Notes under the pieces: model-generated
Database searches by the model: none
What the model saw: the letters and a program-made list of their open reading frames with translations, nothing else
What the model was told of the DNA's origin: nothing
Shown: positions 8,467 to 16,590 of the stretch, piece after piece
Position numbering within the stretch: the stretch's first letter is position 1
Layout: every line of letters starts with the position of its first letter
Program-made: the position numbers and the translations under genes
From: Proteobacteria bacterium UBA2133
Lineage (GTDB): Bacteria; Pseudomonadota; Gammaproteobacteria; Arenicellales; UBA868
Reading direction: 5' to 3'
Length of the DNA stretch: 33,661 bases
Assembly: GCA_002327725.1 (NCBI GenBank)
Contig: DCXP01000090.1
Coordinates: 1 to 33,661, forward strand

Positions 8467-9336
8467 CTAGTTCAGCGCCTGGGCAAGCTGCCGGCGGTAG
8501 CGGCTGACGCGTTCATCGCGGGCACCGAGACTTTCAAAAATCTGGACCAGCGTAGATCGTGCCTGTTCGGCAAGCTCATTGCCGCGCCCCCGACGGATAA
8601 CCTCCAGGAATTCGGTCATTGCTGTTTCCACCTGTTCGGGGTCCCGCATCACACATTGCGCAAGCTGGGTTCGTGCCTCAAGATCATCAGGTGTCTGTTC
8701 GATTTTCTTCCTGAGACTCTCAACATCAAGCGTCGCATCAGCGCTGAGGGCAAGTTCGATCCGCACCCGGAGCCGTTTGACCTGTGGGTCCTGGGCCGAG
8801 GTCATGGGAACCTCCCGCAGAACCTCCGCCGCCGCTGCGGATTCTCCAGCCTCGATCTGGTGTTCAGCCAGCGCCAGCCGGACTTTGAGATATCCCGGAT
8901 CGCTTGCGAGCGCAGCGGCCAGCAGGGAGATTGCGCCTTGACGGTTGTCGTCGGCCGCGAGTGCCGTCGCTTTCTCAATTTCAGCGTCGCCAGGGCGGGC
9001 GATGTGGCGCTCGATGACTTCCCGCACACCGCGTTCGGGCAACGCGCCCATAAACTCATCAACCTCGACACCATCACAGAAGACCTTGACCGTAGGCAGA
9101 CTGCGAATACCGTGCGCGGCCGCGAGTTCACGTTCACTCTCCGTATCAACTTTAGCGACCCGGAACCTGCCGTCATATTCGAGGGCGAGCTTATCCAGGA
9201 TGGGCATCAGCATTTTGCAGGGTCCGCACCAGTCGGCCCAGAAATCGACGAGCACAGGCGCATTTTTTGATGCTCCAATAACTTCCGCGGAGAAGGTGTC
9301 CGCAGTAACAGCAGCGACAAAAGGGTTGTCACTCAT
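8467..9336 (-). CDS. cnoX: Thioredoxin-TPR co-chaperone, CnoX/YbbN type
   Basis: A 289-residue cytoplasmic protein with an N-terminal thioredoxin fold (about 1-115) and a C-terminal tetratricopeptide region (about 120-289). The active site WCGPC (C37, C40) is intact and the cis-proline motif SLPTVKVF follows. CnoX/YbbN proteins hold damaged substrates and hand them to GroEL or DnaK. E. coli CnoX lacks the first redox cysteine, whereas many other bacteria keep CGPC and also reduce disulfides; this protein is of the latter kind. TPR signatures include the segment from AISLLAAALASDPGYLK to LALAEHQIEAGES. Convergent with xerD. Confidence 0.88.
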   Translation of the reverse strand: MSDNPFVAAVTADTFSAEVIGASKNAPVLVDFWADWCGPCKMLMPILDKLALEYDGRFRVAKVDTESERELAAAHGIRSLPTVKVFCDGVEVDEFMGALPERGVREVIERHIARPGDAEIEKATALAADDNRQGAISLLAAALASDPGYLKVRLALAEHQIEAGESAAAAEVLREVPMTSAQDPQVKRLRVRIELALSADATLDVESLRKKIEQTPDDLEARTQLAQCVMRDPEQVETAMTEFLEVIRRGRGNELAEQARSTLVQIFESLGARDERVSRYRRQLAQALN

Positions 9337-9468
9337 TTCGATTTCCGTAAAGTTTCCGAGATAGGCAGATAGGGGTGAACCCGCGAAATGTCAAGTCGCA
9401 GCGGCCCTGTCTTTGATCAAATGTTGCAATAGACTACGCAGGTTCACGATTTTATCGAGTCCGTATTT

Positions 9469-10392
9469 TTGTCTGCCAAAAGTCCCTCCGCCACTGCTCC
9501 GACCGGCCTGCTTTTTTCCGGTGCACCGGCGCTCTTCGTTGTGCTGTGGAGTACGGGGTTTATCGGCGCCAAGATGGGTCTTCCCTATGCGGAGCCGGCA
9601 ACATTTCTGGCAATCCGGTTTTTTCCGGTTGCGGCGATTCTCGGCTTCGCTGCATGGGTGAGCGGCGCAGCCTGGCCCGGGAACTGGCGCCTTGCGGGCC
9701 ATATCACGTTGGTCGGTCTGCTGGTCCACGGGGTGTATCTAGGCGGCATTTATGGAGGTATCAGCCTGGGAGTAACCGCGGGGGACAGCGCCCTGATCGT
9801 TGGCATGCAGCCAATTCTGACAGCGGTCCTGGCTGGGCCGATGCTCGGCGAGAGGGTTCAACTTCGACAGTGGCTCGGATTTCTCATCGGGACCGTGGGA
9901 GTATCACTCGTATCCTGGCGCTATGTCGGAGGTCTCGATAGCACACTGACAGGTATTGTCCTGTGTGTCATTGCGGTTATGGGAATGAGTCTGGGTACGA
10001 TCTATCAGAAACGGTTCTGCGCCACCATGAATCTTCTGAGTGGGTCGTGTATACAGTTCCTGGCAGCGGCCGTCATGATGCTTGTGATCGCGTTAACCAT
10101 GGAAACCCGCCAGGTTGAGTGGACGGGTGAATTCATTTTTGCCCTGGGCTGGCTGGTGCTGGTACTGTCGCTCGGCGCAATGACCGTGCTGTGGCTGCTT
10201 GTGCGCGCCAAAGCCGCAACGCAGGTTGCGAGCCTTTTCTTTCTGGTGCCCCCGGTCACGGCATTGATTGCCTGGCCGCTGTTCGGCGAGACCCTGACGC
10301 TGAAATCGGTATCCGGGATGGCTTTGGTGGTTCTGGGAATTCTGTTGGCAAAACAAAAGCAGGATGACGGGGAGGGTGAGCAGACAAAATGA
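9469..10392 (+). CDS. EamA/DMT-family transporter
   Basis: A 307-residue membrane protein with about ten hydrophobic helices in two homologous EamA halves. The first opens with ALFVVLWSTGFIGAKMGLPYA, and the second follows ALIVGMQPILTAVLAGPMLGE and GIVLCVIAVMGMSLGTIYQKR. The family comprises drug/metabolite exporters and some importers; the substrate cannot be inferred. The start is weak: TTG at 9469 is the only good candidate because the frame is closed upstream at 9430, and no clear ribosome binding site precedes it. The stop overlaps the ATG of the next gene (ATGA), so it is coupled to the redoxin. Confidence 0.85.
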   Translation: MSAKSPSATAPTGLLFSGAPALFVVLWSTGFIGAKMGLPYAEPATFLAIRFFPVAAILGFAAWVSGAAWPGNWRLAGHITLVGLLVHGVYLGGIYGGISLGVTAGDSALIVGMQPILTAVLAGPMLGERVQLRQWLGFLIGTVGVSLVSWRYVGGLDSTLTGIVLCVIAVMGMSLGTIYQKRFCATMNLLSGSCIQFLAAAVMMLVIALTMETRQVEWTGEFIFALGWLVLVLSLGAMTVLWLLVRAKAATQVASLFFLVPPVTALIAWPLFGETLTLKSVSGMALVVLGILLAKQKQDDGEGEQTK

Positions 10393-10904
10393 ACTTGGAC
10401 CTTTGGCGACGGTTAGGCGTTGCGATCGCTTTCGTTTTCCTCATTAACCAGAGTCAGAGCGCTTATTCGGCAAACGGGTTTACCGATCTTGAAGGCAATC
10501 CGGCCGATTTTTCGGACTATGTTGCCGCGGACCGCTGGCTGGTGGTGATGATCTGGTCATGGACCTGTCCGATATGTGCGCAGGAGATGTCCGGGCAGGC
10601 GCAACTGCATGAGCGGCACCGGGGTGGGCGCTTGACGCTCCTTGGGATATCGCTGGATGGCGCCGCCGGCATTATGGAAGCCTGGGCTTTTGCCGAAGAG
10701 CACGGCACGAGCTTTCCGAACCTGATCGGCGAGGGACAGGATGTGGCCGGGTTTTTTCATAAGCAAACCGGACAGGGATTTCAGGGAACCCCCACCTTTC
10801 TCATATACGCGCCGGGTGGTCAGTTGAAAGCGGTTCAGGCGGGTGCGGTGCCGCCTGAAGCGATCGAAGCCTTTATCGGTCAGCAGGAGCGTTCCGGTGG
10901 GTAA
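10389..10904 (+). CDS. Secreted TlpA-like thiol-disulfide redoxin
   Basis: A 171-residue protein with an N-terminal signal sequence (about residues 1-27, hydrophobic core VAIAFVFLI, then QSAYSA). A thioredoxin-like fold with redox motif CPIC (C60, C63) preceded by WSWT and the cis-proline segment GTPTFLIY near residue 135 identifies the TlpA/ResA-like AhpC-TSA family. It is expected to act in the periplasm as a thiol-disulfide reductase or peroxidase-like protein. It overlaps the upstream transporter gene by 4 bases and probably shares its transcript; why a redoxin is coupled to an EamA transporter is unclear. Confidence 0.85.
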   Translation: MNLDLWRRLGVAIAFVFLINQSQSAYSANGFTDLEGNPADFSDYVAADRWLVVMIWSWTCPICAQEMSGQAQLHERHRGGRLTLLGISLDGAAGIMEAWAFAEEHGTSFPNLIGEGQDVAGFFHKQTGQGFQGTPTFLIYAPGGQLKAVQAGAVPPEAIEAFIGQQERSGG

Positions 10905-10951
10905 ATACGGCTGCGTCGGCCCTCTAACAGTAGGAGGCCTGAAGGCCGGCC

Positions 10952-11833
10952 GTGCCTGGTGATTACCGAAAAGGGTTCTGGCTCACCCTTGGGGGTGTGC
11001 TGGCATTCACACCGGATGCGCTGCTGATCCGTCTGACAGCGGTTGATGCATTCACCCTGGCCTTTGGCCGTGGACTGCTTGCAGGAACGGTGATCCTGAC
11101 AGCGTACATTTTTTTTGTTCCGGGTGGTTTTCTAAATGCGCTCAGGAAACTCGGATGGTGGGGTTTTGGATTTGCCGGCCTTCAGGCCGGCGCGTCCCTG
11201 AGTTTCTACGCGTCGTTTTCCTTCACGAGTGTGGCGAACGTGCTGGTGATCTTTGCCTGCACGCCGTTGATCGCAGCGGTGTTTTCCAGATTCCTTTTCG
11301 GGGAAACCGTTTCCCGGGCAACACAAATTGCCATTGTCTGCGTTGCCGCAGGCTTGATCATTGTGGCGAGTGGCAGCTTTGAAGGGGCGCAGTGGGTCGG
11401 CGACGCGCTGGCGATGGTGAATGCGGTCATTCTCGGCCTGAGCTTCGCCATCATCCGCGGCCGCCGCCAGCACAACATGATCCCGGCGACGGCGCTGGGC
11501 CTCTTTACCGCTGCGCTGGTGGCGGTGTTTTTCGCAGAGTTTCCGCCGATGCAGGCGCTTCAGTGGGGCTGGCTCGTTCTCGGGGGCGCGGTGCTGCTGC
11601 CGGTTGCTCTCGCTTTAATCACGGTCGGACCAAGATATCTTCCAGCACCCGAGGCGGCGATGCTCGGCTTGCTGGAATCTGTTCTGGGACCATTCTGGGT
11701 CTGGCTGGTGATTGGAGAAAATCCCGGTATCCGCTCGATCGTCGGCGGTGCCATTGTGATCACGGTTCTGTTTGTCCACGCGATGGGCCGCTTCCGAGAG
11801 GAACACCAAGAGATGAAAGCCGGAAACTGCTGA
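10952..11833 (+). CDS. EamA/DMT-family transporter
   Basis: A second ten-helix DMT protein (293 residues) with two EamA halves. The first contains ALLIRLTAVDAFTLAFGRGL and TSVANVLVIFACTPLIAAVF, the second the LGLLESVLGPFWVWLVIGE motif typical of the family. GTG at 10952 is the likely start; AGGAGG at 10932-10937 lies 14 bases upstream, longer than ideal. The gene stands just upstream of rutR but is not close in sequence to its neighbour EamA gene at 9469. Substrate unknown; export of an amino-acid-like or nucleobase-like metabolite is possible but not shown. Confidence 0.85.
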   Translation: MPGDYRKGFWLTLGGVLAFTPDALLIRLTAVDAFTLAFGRGLLAGTVILTAYIFFVPGGFLNALRKLGWWGFGFAGLQAGASLSFYASFSFTSVANVLVIFACTPLIAAVFSRFLFGETVSRATQIAIVCVAAGLIIVASGSFEGAQWVGDALAMVNAVILGLSFAIIRGRRQHNMIPATALGLFTAALVAVFFAEFPPMQALQWGWLVLGGAVLLPVALALITVGPRYLPAPEAAMLGLLESVLGPFWVWLVIGENPGIRSIVGGAIVITVLFVHAMGRFREEHQEMKAGNC

Positions 11834-11867
11834 GCGGGGGTTACTCGGGCAGGCCGGAAAACCAAAG

Positions 11868-11883
11868 TTGACCATTCGGTCAA
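11868..11883. promoter_or_regulatory. RutR operator (palindrome)
   Basis: TTGACCATTCGGTCAA has perfect 6-bp inverted arms (TTGACC/GGTCAA) with a 4-base centre. The E. coli RutR consensus, as I recall it, is TTGACCAnnTGGTCAA; this site differs at one defined position. It lies 23 bases before the ATG of a RutR homologue, which points to autoregulation and possibly control of the downstream pyrimidine genes. Confidence 0.8.
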
Positions 11884-11906
11884 TTCCGGTTCAAAATGCC
11901 TTCATC

Positions 11907-12602
11907 ATGGAGGCTTTTCAATCTACGGGATCCTCGACTCGGGAGCCGCGTGAATCAGCGGAGCACCCAGGCGGCGTTGGTGGGCGCCAGCGCGAGAGAA
12001 TCATCCGCGCCGCGACGCTGGTGTTCTCACGCAAGGGCTACGATGGCGCCCGGGTAGAGGAGATCGCCCGCAAGGCAGATCTCCCCAAAGGGAATGTCCT
12101 GTATTACTTCAAGACCAAAAAAGATCTCTACCGCATCGTGATCGAGCAGGTGCTCACCCTGTGGCTGGATGCACTGGGCGATATCGCGGTGGACGACAGT
12201 CCCGAGGAGGCTATCCGCCAGTACGTCAACCGGAAGTTGGCTCTCTCAAGGCATTACCCCGAGGCGTCGCGGCTGTTCGCGATGGAAGTGATCAGCGGAG
12301 CGCCCGTGATCGGTGCACACCTTCGCAATCAGCTTCGGGTTTGGGTTGAAGAGAAGGGCCGGGTGTTCAGGAGGTGGCAGGATCAAGGGCAGATGGCGAG
12401 GATTGATCCGGCGCACGCTTTTTTCATGATCTGGGCGGTTACGCAAACCTATGCCGACTTCGAAGCACAGATTCAAGCGGTTACCGGCGTTCAGGACTAC
12501 GATACTGAAATCTACGAAGGAGCAACCTCTGAGGTCGTGGATGCACTGGTGCGGGGCCTGGGGCTGACGAACGAAATGAGCGAGCGCCGAGCCCAGGCGT
12601 AA
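11907..12602 (+). CDS. rutR: TetR-family pyrimidine regulator RutR
   Basis: RutR senses uracil/thymine and releases DNA when ligand is bound. The 232-residue product has the TetR helix-turn-helix at about residues 48-67 (ARVEEIARKADLPKGNVLYY). In the ligand domain the segments KLALSRHYPEASRLFAMEV and IDPAHAFFMIWAVTQTYADF closely match E. coli RutR from memory. An in-frame TTG at 11868 would extend it by 13 residues, but that codon is the first base triplet of the RutR palindrome, so ATG 11907 is preferred; neither has a good ribosome binding site. It heads the reductive pyrimidine cluster, which fits its role. Confidence 0.9.
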   Translation: MEAFQSTGSSTREPRESAEHPGGVGGRQRERIIRAATLVFSRKGYDGARVEEIARKADLPKGNVLYYFKTKKDLYRIVIEQVLTLWLDALGDIAVDDSPEEAIRQYVNRKLALSRHYPEASRLFAMEVISGAPVIGAHLRNQLRVWVEEKGRVFRRWQDQGQMARIDPAHAFFMIWAVTQTYADFEAQIQAVTGVQDYDTEIYEGATSEVVDALVRGLGLTNEMSERRAQA

Positions 12603-12712
12603 CTTGTGACCCCCGGATGATCAAACGAAGTCGAGTATTGACCAGGCACACCCATCGGCGTGATGAATTTCCGATGTGTCAAAGATAAAGGCATTTTCCG
12701 AAGGAGCTAACG

Positions 12713-13579
12713 ATGAGTAAATTGAAATCGGGACTGATTCAAATGAGCCTCAAAGGATCCACCGACGATTCCCCTGACGAGATCCGCGAGGCGATGCTCG
12801 AAGCGCATCTGCCGCTGATCGATGAGGCCGGGTCGGCCGGCGTTCAGGTTCTGTGTTTTCAGGAGGTTTTTACACAGCCCTATTTCTGCCCCAGCCAGGA
12901 TGCCAGATGGTATGCGGCGGCAGAAGCGATTCCGGATGGCCATACGGTTTCTTTGATGCGTGAATATGCCAAAAAACACAATATGGTCATTATTGTCCCG
13001 ATTTACGAGGAAGCGATGACCGGGGTCTACTACAACACGGCTGCCGTCATCGATGCGGACGGAAGTTATCTTGGCAAGTACCGCAAGACACACCTGCCGC
13101 ATGTTGCAGGCTTTTGGGAAAAATTCTTCTTCAAACCCGGCGCCTCCGGCTGGCCGGTATTTGATACGGCCTATGGCAGGATCGGCGTGTATATCTGCTA
13201 CGACCGGCATTTTCCCGAAGGTTGGCGGGCGCTGGCGCTAAGGGGTGCTGAGATCATCTACAACCCGTCGGCCACAGTAGCGGGCCTGTCACAGTACCTT
13301 TGGGAACTGGAGCAGCCAGCCTCGGCAGCGGCCAATGGCGTGTTTATTGCCGCTGTCAATCGGGTCGGCACCGAAGCGCCCTGGAATATCGGTGAATTTT
13401 ACGGTTCCAGCTATTTCGTGAACCCGAGGGGGCAGATCGAAGCACAGGCCAGTCCTGACAAAGACGAACTGCTGATTCATGAGATGGATATGGACATGGT
13501 GCGACAGGTCAGAGACACCTGGCAGTTTTTCCGCGACCGGCGCCCCGAAACCTACGGCCTGTTGACTGACCTGAATTAA
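12713..13579 (+). CDS. Beta-ureidopropionase (nitrilase-fold N-carbamoyl-beta-alanine amidohydrolase)
   Basis: The 288-residue cytoplasmic enzyme is of the C-N hydrolase (nitrilase) superfamily with the catalytic triad E51 (CFQEVF), K125 (YRKTHLP) and C162 (YICYDRHFPEG). Family members hydrolyse N-carbamoyl-beta-alanine to beta-alanine, CO2 and ammonia, or N-carbamoylputrescine (AguB). The FFKPGASGWPVFDT segment occurs in both, and the pyrimidine context favours beta-ureidopropionase. AAGGAG at 12701-12706 sits 6 bases before ATG 12713. The 110-base gap to rutR contains a TTGACCA half-site at 12638-12644 and a CATCGG/CCGATG stem (12653-12658, 12671-12676), so a promoter may lie here. Confidence 0.88.
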   Translation: MSKLKSGLIQMSLKGSTDDSPDEIREAMLEAHLPLIDEAGSAGVQVLCFQEVFTQPYFCPSQDARWYAAAEAIPDGHTVSLMREYAKKHNMVIIVPIYEEAMTGVYYNTAAVIDADGSYLGKYRKTHLPHVAGFWEKFFFKPGASGWPVFDTAYGRIGVYICYDRHFPEGWRALALRGAEIIYNPSATVAGLSQYLWELEQPASAAANGVFIAAVNRVGTEAPWNIGEFYGSSYFVNPRGQIEAQASPDKDELLIHEMDMDMVRQVRDTWQFFRDRRPETYGLLTDLN

Positions 13580-13632
13580 TTCGCATTTCATGATCTTCAG
13601 TCGAACGTGACGAGATAGAGGAGAGGGTAACA

Positions 13633-14877
13633 ATGGGTGATGAGGCACTGACCATTAACGGGGGACGCCTTTGGGACTCGCTGATGGAAATGGCGAAGAT
13701 CGGGCCAACGAAAAAGGGCGGATCGTGCCGGCTGGCGCTGACTGACCTTGACCGTGAAGCCCGCGATCTTTTTGTCCAATGGTGCGAGGACGCGGGATGT
13801 TCAATCTCGGTCGATCAAATGGGAAATATCTTCGCGCAACGCCCGGGAACCGACCCTGAACTGCTGCCGGTGGTGGCGGGCAGTCATCTCGACACCCAGC
13901 CGACAGGGGGGCGTTTCGATGGTGTCTATGGCGTGTTGACCGGTCTCGAGGTGATTCGAAGCCTTAACGATCACGGCATTCAGACCCGTCATCCGGTGGA
14001 AGCGGTGTGCTGGACCAACGAAGAGGGCAGCCGTTTTGCTCCCGCGATGGTGGCATCCGGCGTCTTTGCCGGCATTTATGACCTGGAATATGGCCTTTCA
14101 CGCGGCGACGCGGATGGCCGGACCATGGGCGAGGAACTCGAACGGATCGGCTATGCCGGGGACCAGCCGATGGGCCGTCCACTGCACGCCTATTTCGAGG
14201 CCCACATTGAGCAGGGGCCGGTTCTGGTCGAGGAGGGGATCGAGATCGGCGTGGTCACCGATGCCCAGGGACAGCGGTGGTATGAACTGGAACTGACCGG
14301 CACGGACTCCCATGCCGGACCGACGCCAATGGACCGCCGCCAGGATGCCCTGCTGGGCGCCGCGCGGGTCATCAGCCTGGTCAATGAAACAGGGCTTGCG
14401 AATGCCCCGTTGGCATGCGCCACCGTGGGCATGTTGAATGTGCACCCGAATTCCCGGAATGTCATCCCGGGCCGTGTTTTCCTGACTATTGATATCCGCC
14501 ACCCCGACGACGAGGTTCTGTCGCAGGTGGATAAGACGATCCGGGAGGGTGTCCAGCGCATTGCCGATCAGGGTGGACTATCCTTCAATCTGGAGCAGAT
14601 TTTCTACTATGCACCCGTGCCCTTCGATCGAAGCTGTGTCGATGCCGTTGCTGGCGCTGCGCAGTCCTGCGGCTACAGCGCACGCAAGATCGTGGCGGGG
14701 GCTGGTCATGATGCCTGTTTCATTGCTCATGCTGCCCCAACCTCGATGATATTCATTCCCTGTGTCGACGGAATCAGTCACAACGAAGCTGAAGATATCG
14801 AGCCCGAATGGTCAACGGCAGGTGCCAATGTGATGTTTCACGCCGTCCTGTCCAAGGCCGAGCGCAGCGACGGGTAA
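13633..14877 (+). CDS. M20-family Zn-dependent N-carbamoyl-amino-acid hydrolase (HyuC/PydC/AllC type)
   Basis: A 414-residue binuclear-zinc amidohydrolase. Metal-site residues are in place: H85 and D87 (GSHLDTQ), D96 (GRFDGVYG), E130/E131 (WTNEEGSRF), H191 (HIEQGPVL) and H383 (ISHNEAED). The dimerisation/lid segment GTDSHAGPTPMDRRQDAL is also present. The family includes N-carbamoyl-L-amino-acid hydrolase, bacterial beta-ureidopropionase (PydC) and allantoate amidohydrolase. In this locus a PydC-type role, producing beta-alanine from N-carbamoyl-beta-alanine, is plausible and would duplicate the preceding nitrilase-type enzyme. GAGGAGAGGG before ATG 13633 is a strong ribosome binding site, and the gene is 53 bases after its neighbour. 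Confidence 0.88.
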   Translation: MGDEALTINGGRLWDSLMEMAKIGPTKKGGSCRLALTDLDREARDLFVQWCEDAGCSISVDQMGNIFAQRPGTDPELLPVVAGSHLDTQPTGGRFDGVYGVLTGLEVIRSLNDHGIQTRHPVEAVCWTNEEGSRFAPAMVASGVFAGIYDLEYGLSRGDADGRTMGEELERIGYAGDQPMGRPLHAYFEAHIEQGPVLVEEGIEIGVVTDAQGQRWYELELTGTDSHAGPTPMDRRQDALLGAARVISLVNETGLANAPLACATVGMLNVHPNSRNVIPGRVFLTIDIRHPDDEVLSQVDKTIREGVQRIADQGGLSFNLEQIFYYAPVPFDRSCVDAVAGAAQSCGYSARKIVAGAGHDACFIAHAAPTSMIFIPCVDGISHNEAEDIEPEWSTAGANVMFHAVLSKAERSDG

Positions 14878-14897
14878 TCCAGGGCCGGTAGAGTAGA

Positions 14898-15701
14898 GTG
14901 AATCAGCCAGCGCAATCAGCTTCCGCGGTTGTCCACATAAGCGATCTGTCGCTTGAGTTCAGTACCGATGACGGCCCGGTGCAGGCGCTGTCGGGAATTG
15001 ATCTTGATATTGCTCCCGGGGAATTTATATCGCTCATCGGCCCGTCAGGATGCGGCAAGACCACCTTGCTTAGGGTGATTGCTGATCTTGAGACCCATAC
15101 GAGTGGCGAGATTCTCGTGAATGGCGTAAGCCCGGGCGAGGCCCGGCAGAACCGGGCCTACGGCTACATATTCCAGGCGCCGGCGCTGTACCCGTGGCGG
15201 ACCGTTCGGCGGAATGTGATGCTGCCGCTCGAGATCATGGGAACCGCCCGCGAGGAGCGTGAAGCACGGGCGGTCCGTTATCTGGAACTCGTCAATCTGA
15301 CAGGCTTTGAAAACAAGTATCCCTGGCAGTTGTCCGGGGGGATGCAGCAACGTGTGTCAATTGCCCGGGCACTGAGTGTCGAGCCGCAACTGCTCCTGAT
15401 GGATGAGCCGTTTGGGGCGCTGGATGAGATTACCCGGGATCACCTCAACCAGCAATTGCTGGAGTTATGGCGCAAGACCGGAAAAACGGTCGTTTTCGTC
15501 ACGCACTCGATCCCCGAGGCCGTTTTCCTTTCAACCCGGGTGATCGTGATGTCCCCAAGACCCGGGCGGGTGATGGATGTGATCCCGTGCAACTTTCCAA
15601 AGGACCGAACGCTGGATGTTCGGGAGACAGCCGACTTCCTGGAGATTGCCCACCGGGTGCGCGAAGGCCTGAAGGCGGGTCATAGTTATGACGATGATTG
15701 A
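14898..15701 (+). CDS. ABC importer ATPase, NitT/TauT (ThiZ-like) family
   Basis: A 267-residue cytoplasmic ATPase with Walker A GPSGCGKTT (48-56), Q-loop IFQAPALYPWRTV (91-103), signature LSGGM (145-149), Walker B LLLMDEP (165-171) and the switch histidine in VTHSIPEA. This domain pattern is typical of nitrate/sulfonate/taurine and hydroxymethylpyrimidine importers. The start is GTG at 14898, 20 bases after the hydrolase gene. Its 3' end overlaps the first permease by 14 bases, and the ATPase-permease-permease-binding protein order makes one operon. Cluster context suggests uptake of a pyrimidine or derivative. Confidence 0.9.
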   Translation: MNQPAQSASAVVHISDLSLEFSTDDGPVQALSGIDLDIAPGEFISLIGPSGCGKTTLLRVIADLETHTSGEILVNGVSPGEARQNRAYGYIFQAPALYPWRTVRRNVMLPLEIMGTAREEREARAVRYLELVNLTGFENKYPWQLSGGMQQRVSIARALSVEPQLLLMDEPFGALDEITRDHLNQQLLELWRKTGKTVVFVTHSIPEAVFLSTRVIVMSPRPGRVMDVIPCNFPKDRTLDVRETADFLEIAHRVREGLKAGHSYDDD

Positions 15702-16590
15702 CCGTCTGGTCCATCAGGGTAGGTTCCTTCCGGTGCTGGCGGTTGTCACCAGTCTGATCGTGATCTGGTATGCCGGCGCGGTTTACCTCAACAGCACGCA
15801 GCTGATTGACCGGTACCAGAAGCAGGAGATTGACTGGACTATCGGTCGACTGGCGGCAGATGCCTGGCGGATGGAACGGCCGGTGCTGCCGTCTCCTCAC
15901 CAGGTCGGCCTTGAACTTAAGAAAACGGTGATCGACAAGCGGGTGACCTCCAAGCGCAGCCTGGTCTATCACGCTGGAATTACCTTGTCCTCGTCACTGC
16001 TGGGTTTTGCGCTTGGGACACTGCTTGGCGTGGCGCTTGCGATCGGGATTGTTTATGTCACGACACTTGACCGCAGCCTGATGCCGTGGATTATCGCGTC
16101 ACAGACAGTGCCGATCCTCGCGATTGCGCCGATGATCATCGTGGTGCTCGGGTCCATCGGCATTACCGGCTTGTTTCCAAAGTCGGTGATTTCCATGTAC
16201 CTGTGCTTTTTTCCGGTGGTCGTCGGTATGGTGAAAGGGCTGCGCTCGCCAGAGCCGATACTGGTCGACCAGATGCATACCTACTCGGCAAGCCCGGCTC
16301 AGGTGTTCTTCAAGCTGCGCCTGCCGTCTTCCATCCCATTCCTGTTTGCCTCGCTGAAAGTCGCCATCGCACTGAGTGTCGTTGGTGCGATCGTCGCGGA
16401 GTTGCCGACGGGCGGTCAGGGAGGGCTCGGTGCACGCCTTTTGACCGGATCGTATTACGGGCAGATCACGATGATCTGGGCTGCGCTCATTGTGGCGTCA
16501 ATCGTCTCAGCACTTCTGGTCACGGCGATTGGCTATATTGAGCGGATTGCGCTTCGGCGGCTGAGCGGCGGACAGGCGGTGTCGACGTGA
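15688..16590 (+). CDS. ABC importer permease 1, NitT/TauT family
   Basis: A 300-residue inner-membrane permease. One hydrophobic helix lies at about residues 14-33, followed by a periplasmic stretch of about 60 residues, then the core of five helices. The EAA-type coupling loop is visible near residues 205-225 (MHTYSASPAQVFFKLRLP), followed by SSIPFLFASLKVAIALSVVGAIVAE, characteristic of SsuC/ThiX-like permeases. ATG 15688 lies inside the ATPase gene (14-base overlap), implying coupled translation. The stop overlaps the next permease's GTG. A sequence resembling the RutR operator occupies codons 4-9. Confidence 0.9.
   Translation: MTMIDRLVHQGRFLPVLAVVTSLIVIWYAGAVYLNSTQLIDRYQKQEIDWTIGRLAADAWRMERPVLPSPHQVGLELKKTVIDKRVTSKRSLVYHAGITLSSSLLGFALGTLLGVALAIGIVYVTTLDRSLMPWIIASQTVPILAIAPMIIVVLGSIGITGLFPKSVISMYLCFFPVVVGMVKGLRSPEPILVDQMHTYSASPAQVFFKLRLPSSIPFLFASLKVAIALSVVGAIVAELPTGGQGGLGARLLTGSYYGQITMIWAALIVASIVSALLVTAIGYIERIALRRLSGGQAVST
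15698..15713. promoter_or_regulatory. RutR-operator-like sequence inside the permease gene
   Basis: TTGACCGTCTGGTCCA matches 12 of the 14 defined positions of the recalled RutR consensus TTGACCAnnTGGTCAA. It lies within coding sequence near the start of the first permease. RutR in E. coli is known to bind many sites inside genes, so this may be real, but it could also be a chance product of codons. Confidence 0.35.

Noticed and set aside
9412..9421. TTTGATCAAA palindrome in the divergent cnoX/EamA gap
   Set aside because: Ten-base palindromes of this kind occur by chance, and no matching promoter elements or repeats were seen.
11868..11906. TTG start giving a longer RutR
   Set aside because: The codon is the first triplet of the RutR palindrome, the added 13 residues have no counterpart in RutR as I recall it, and there is no ribosome binding site.
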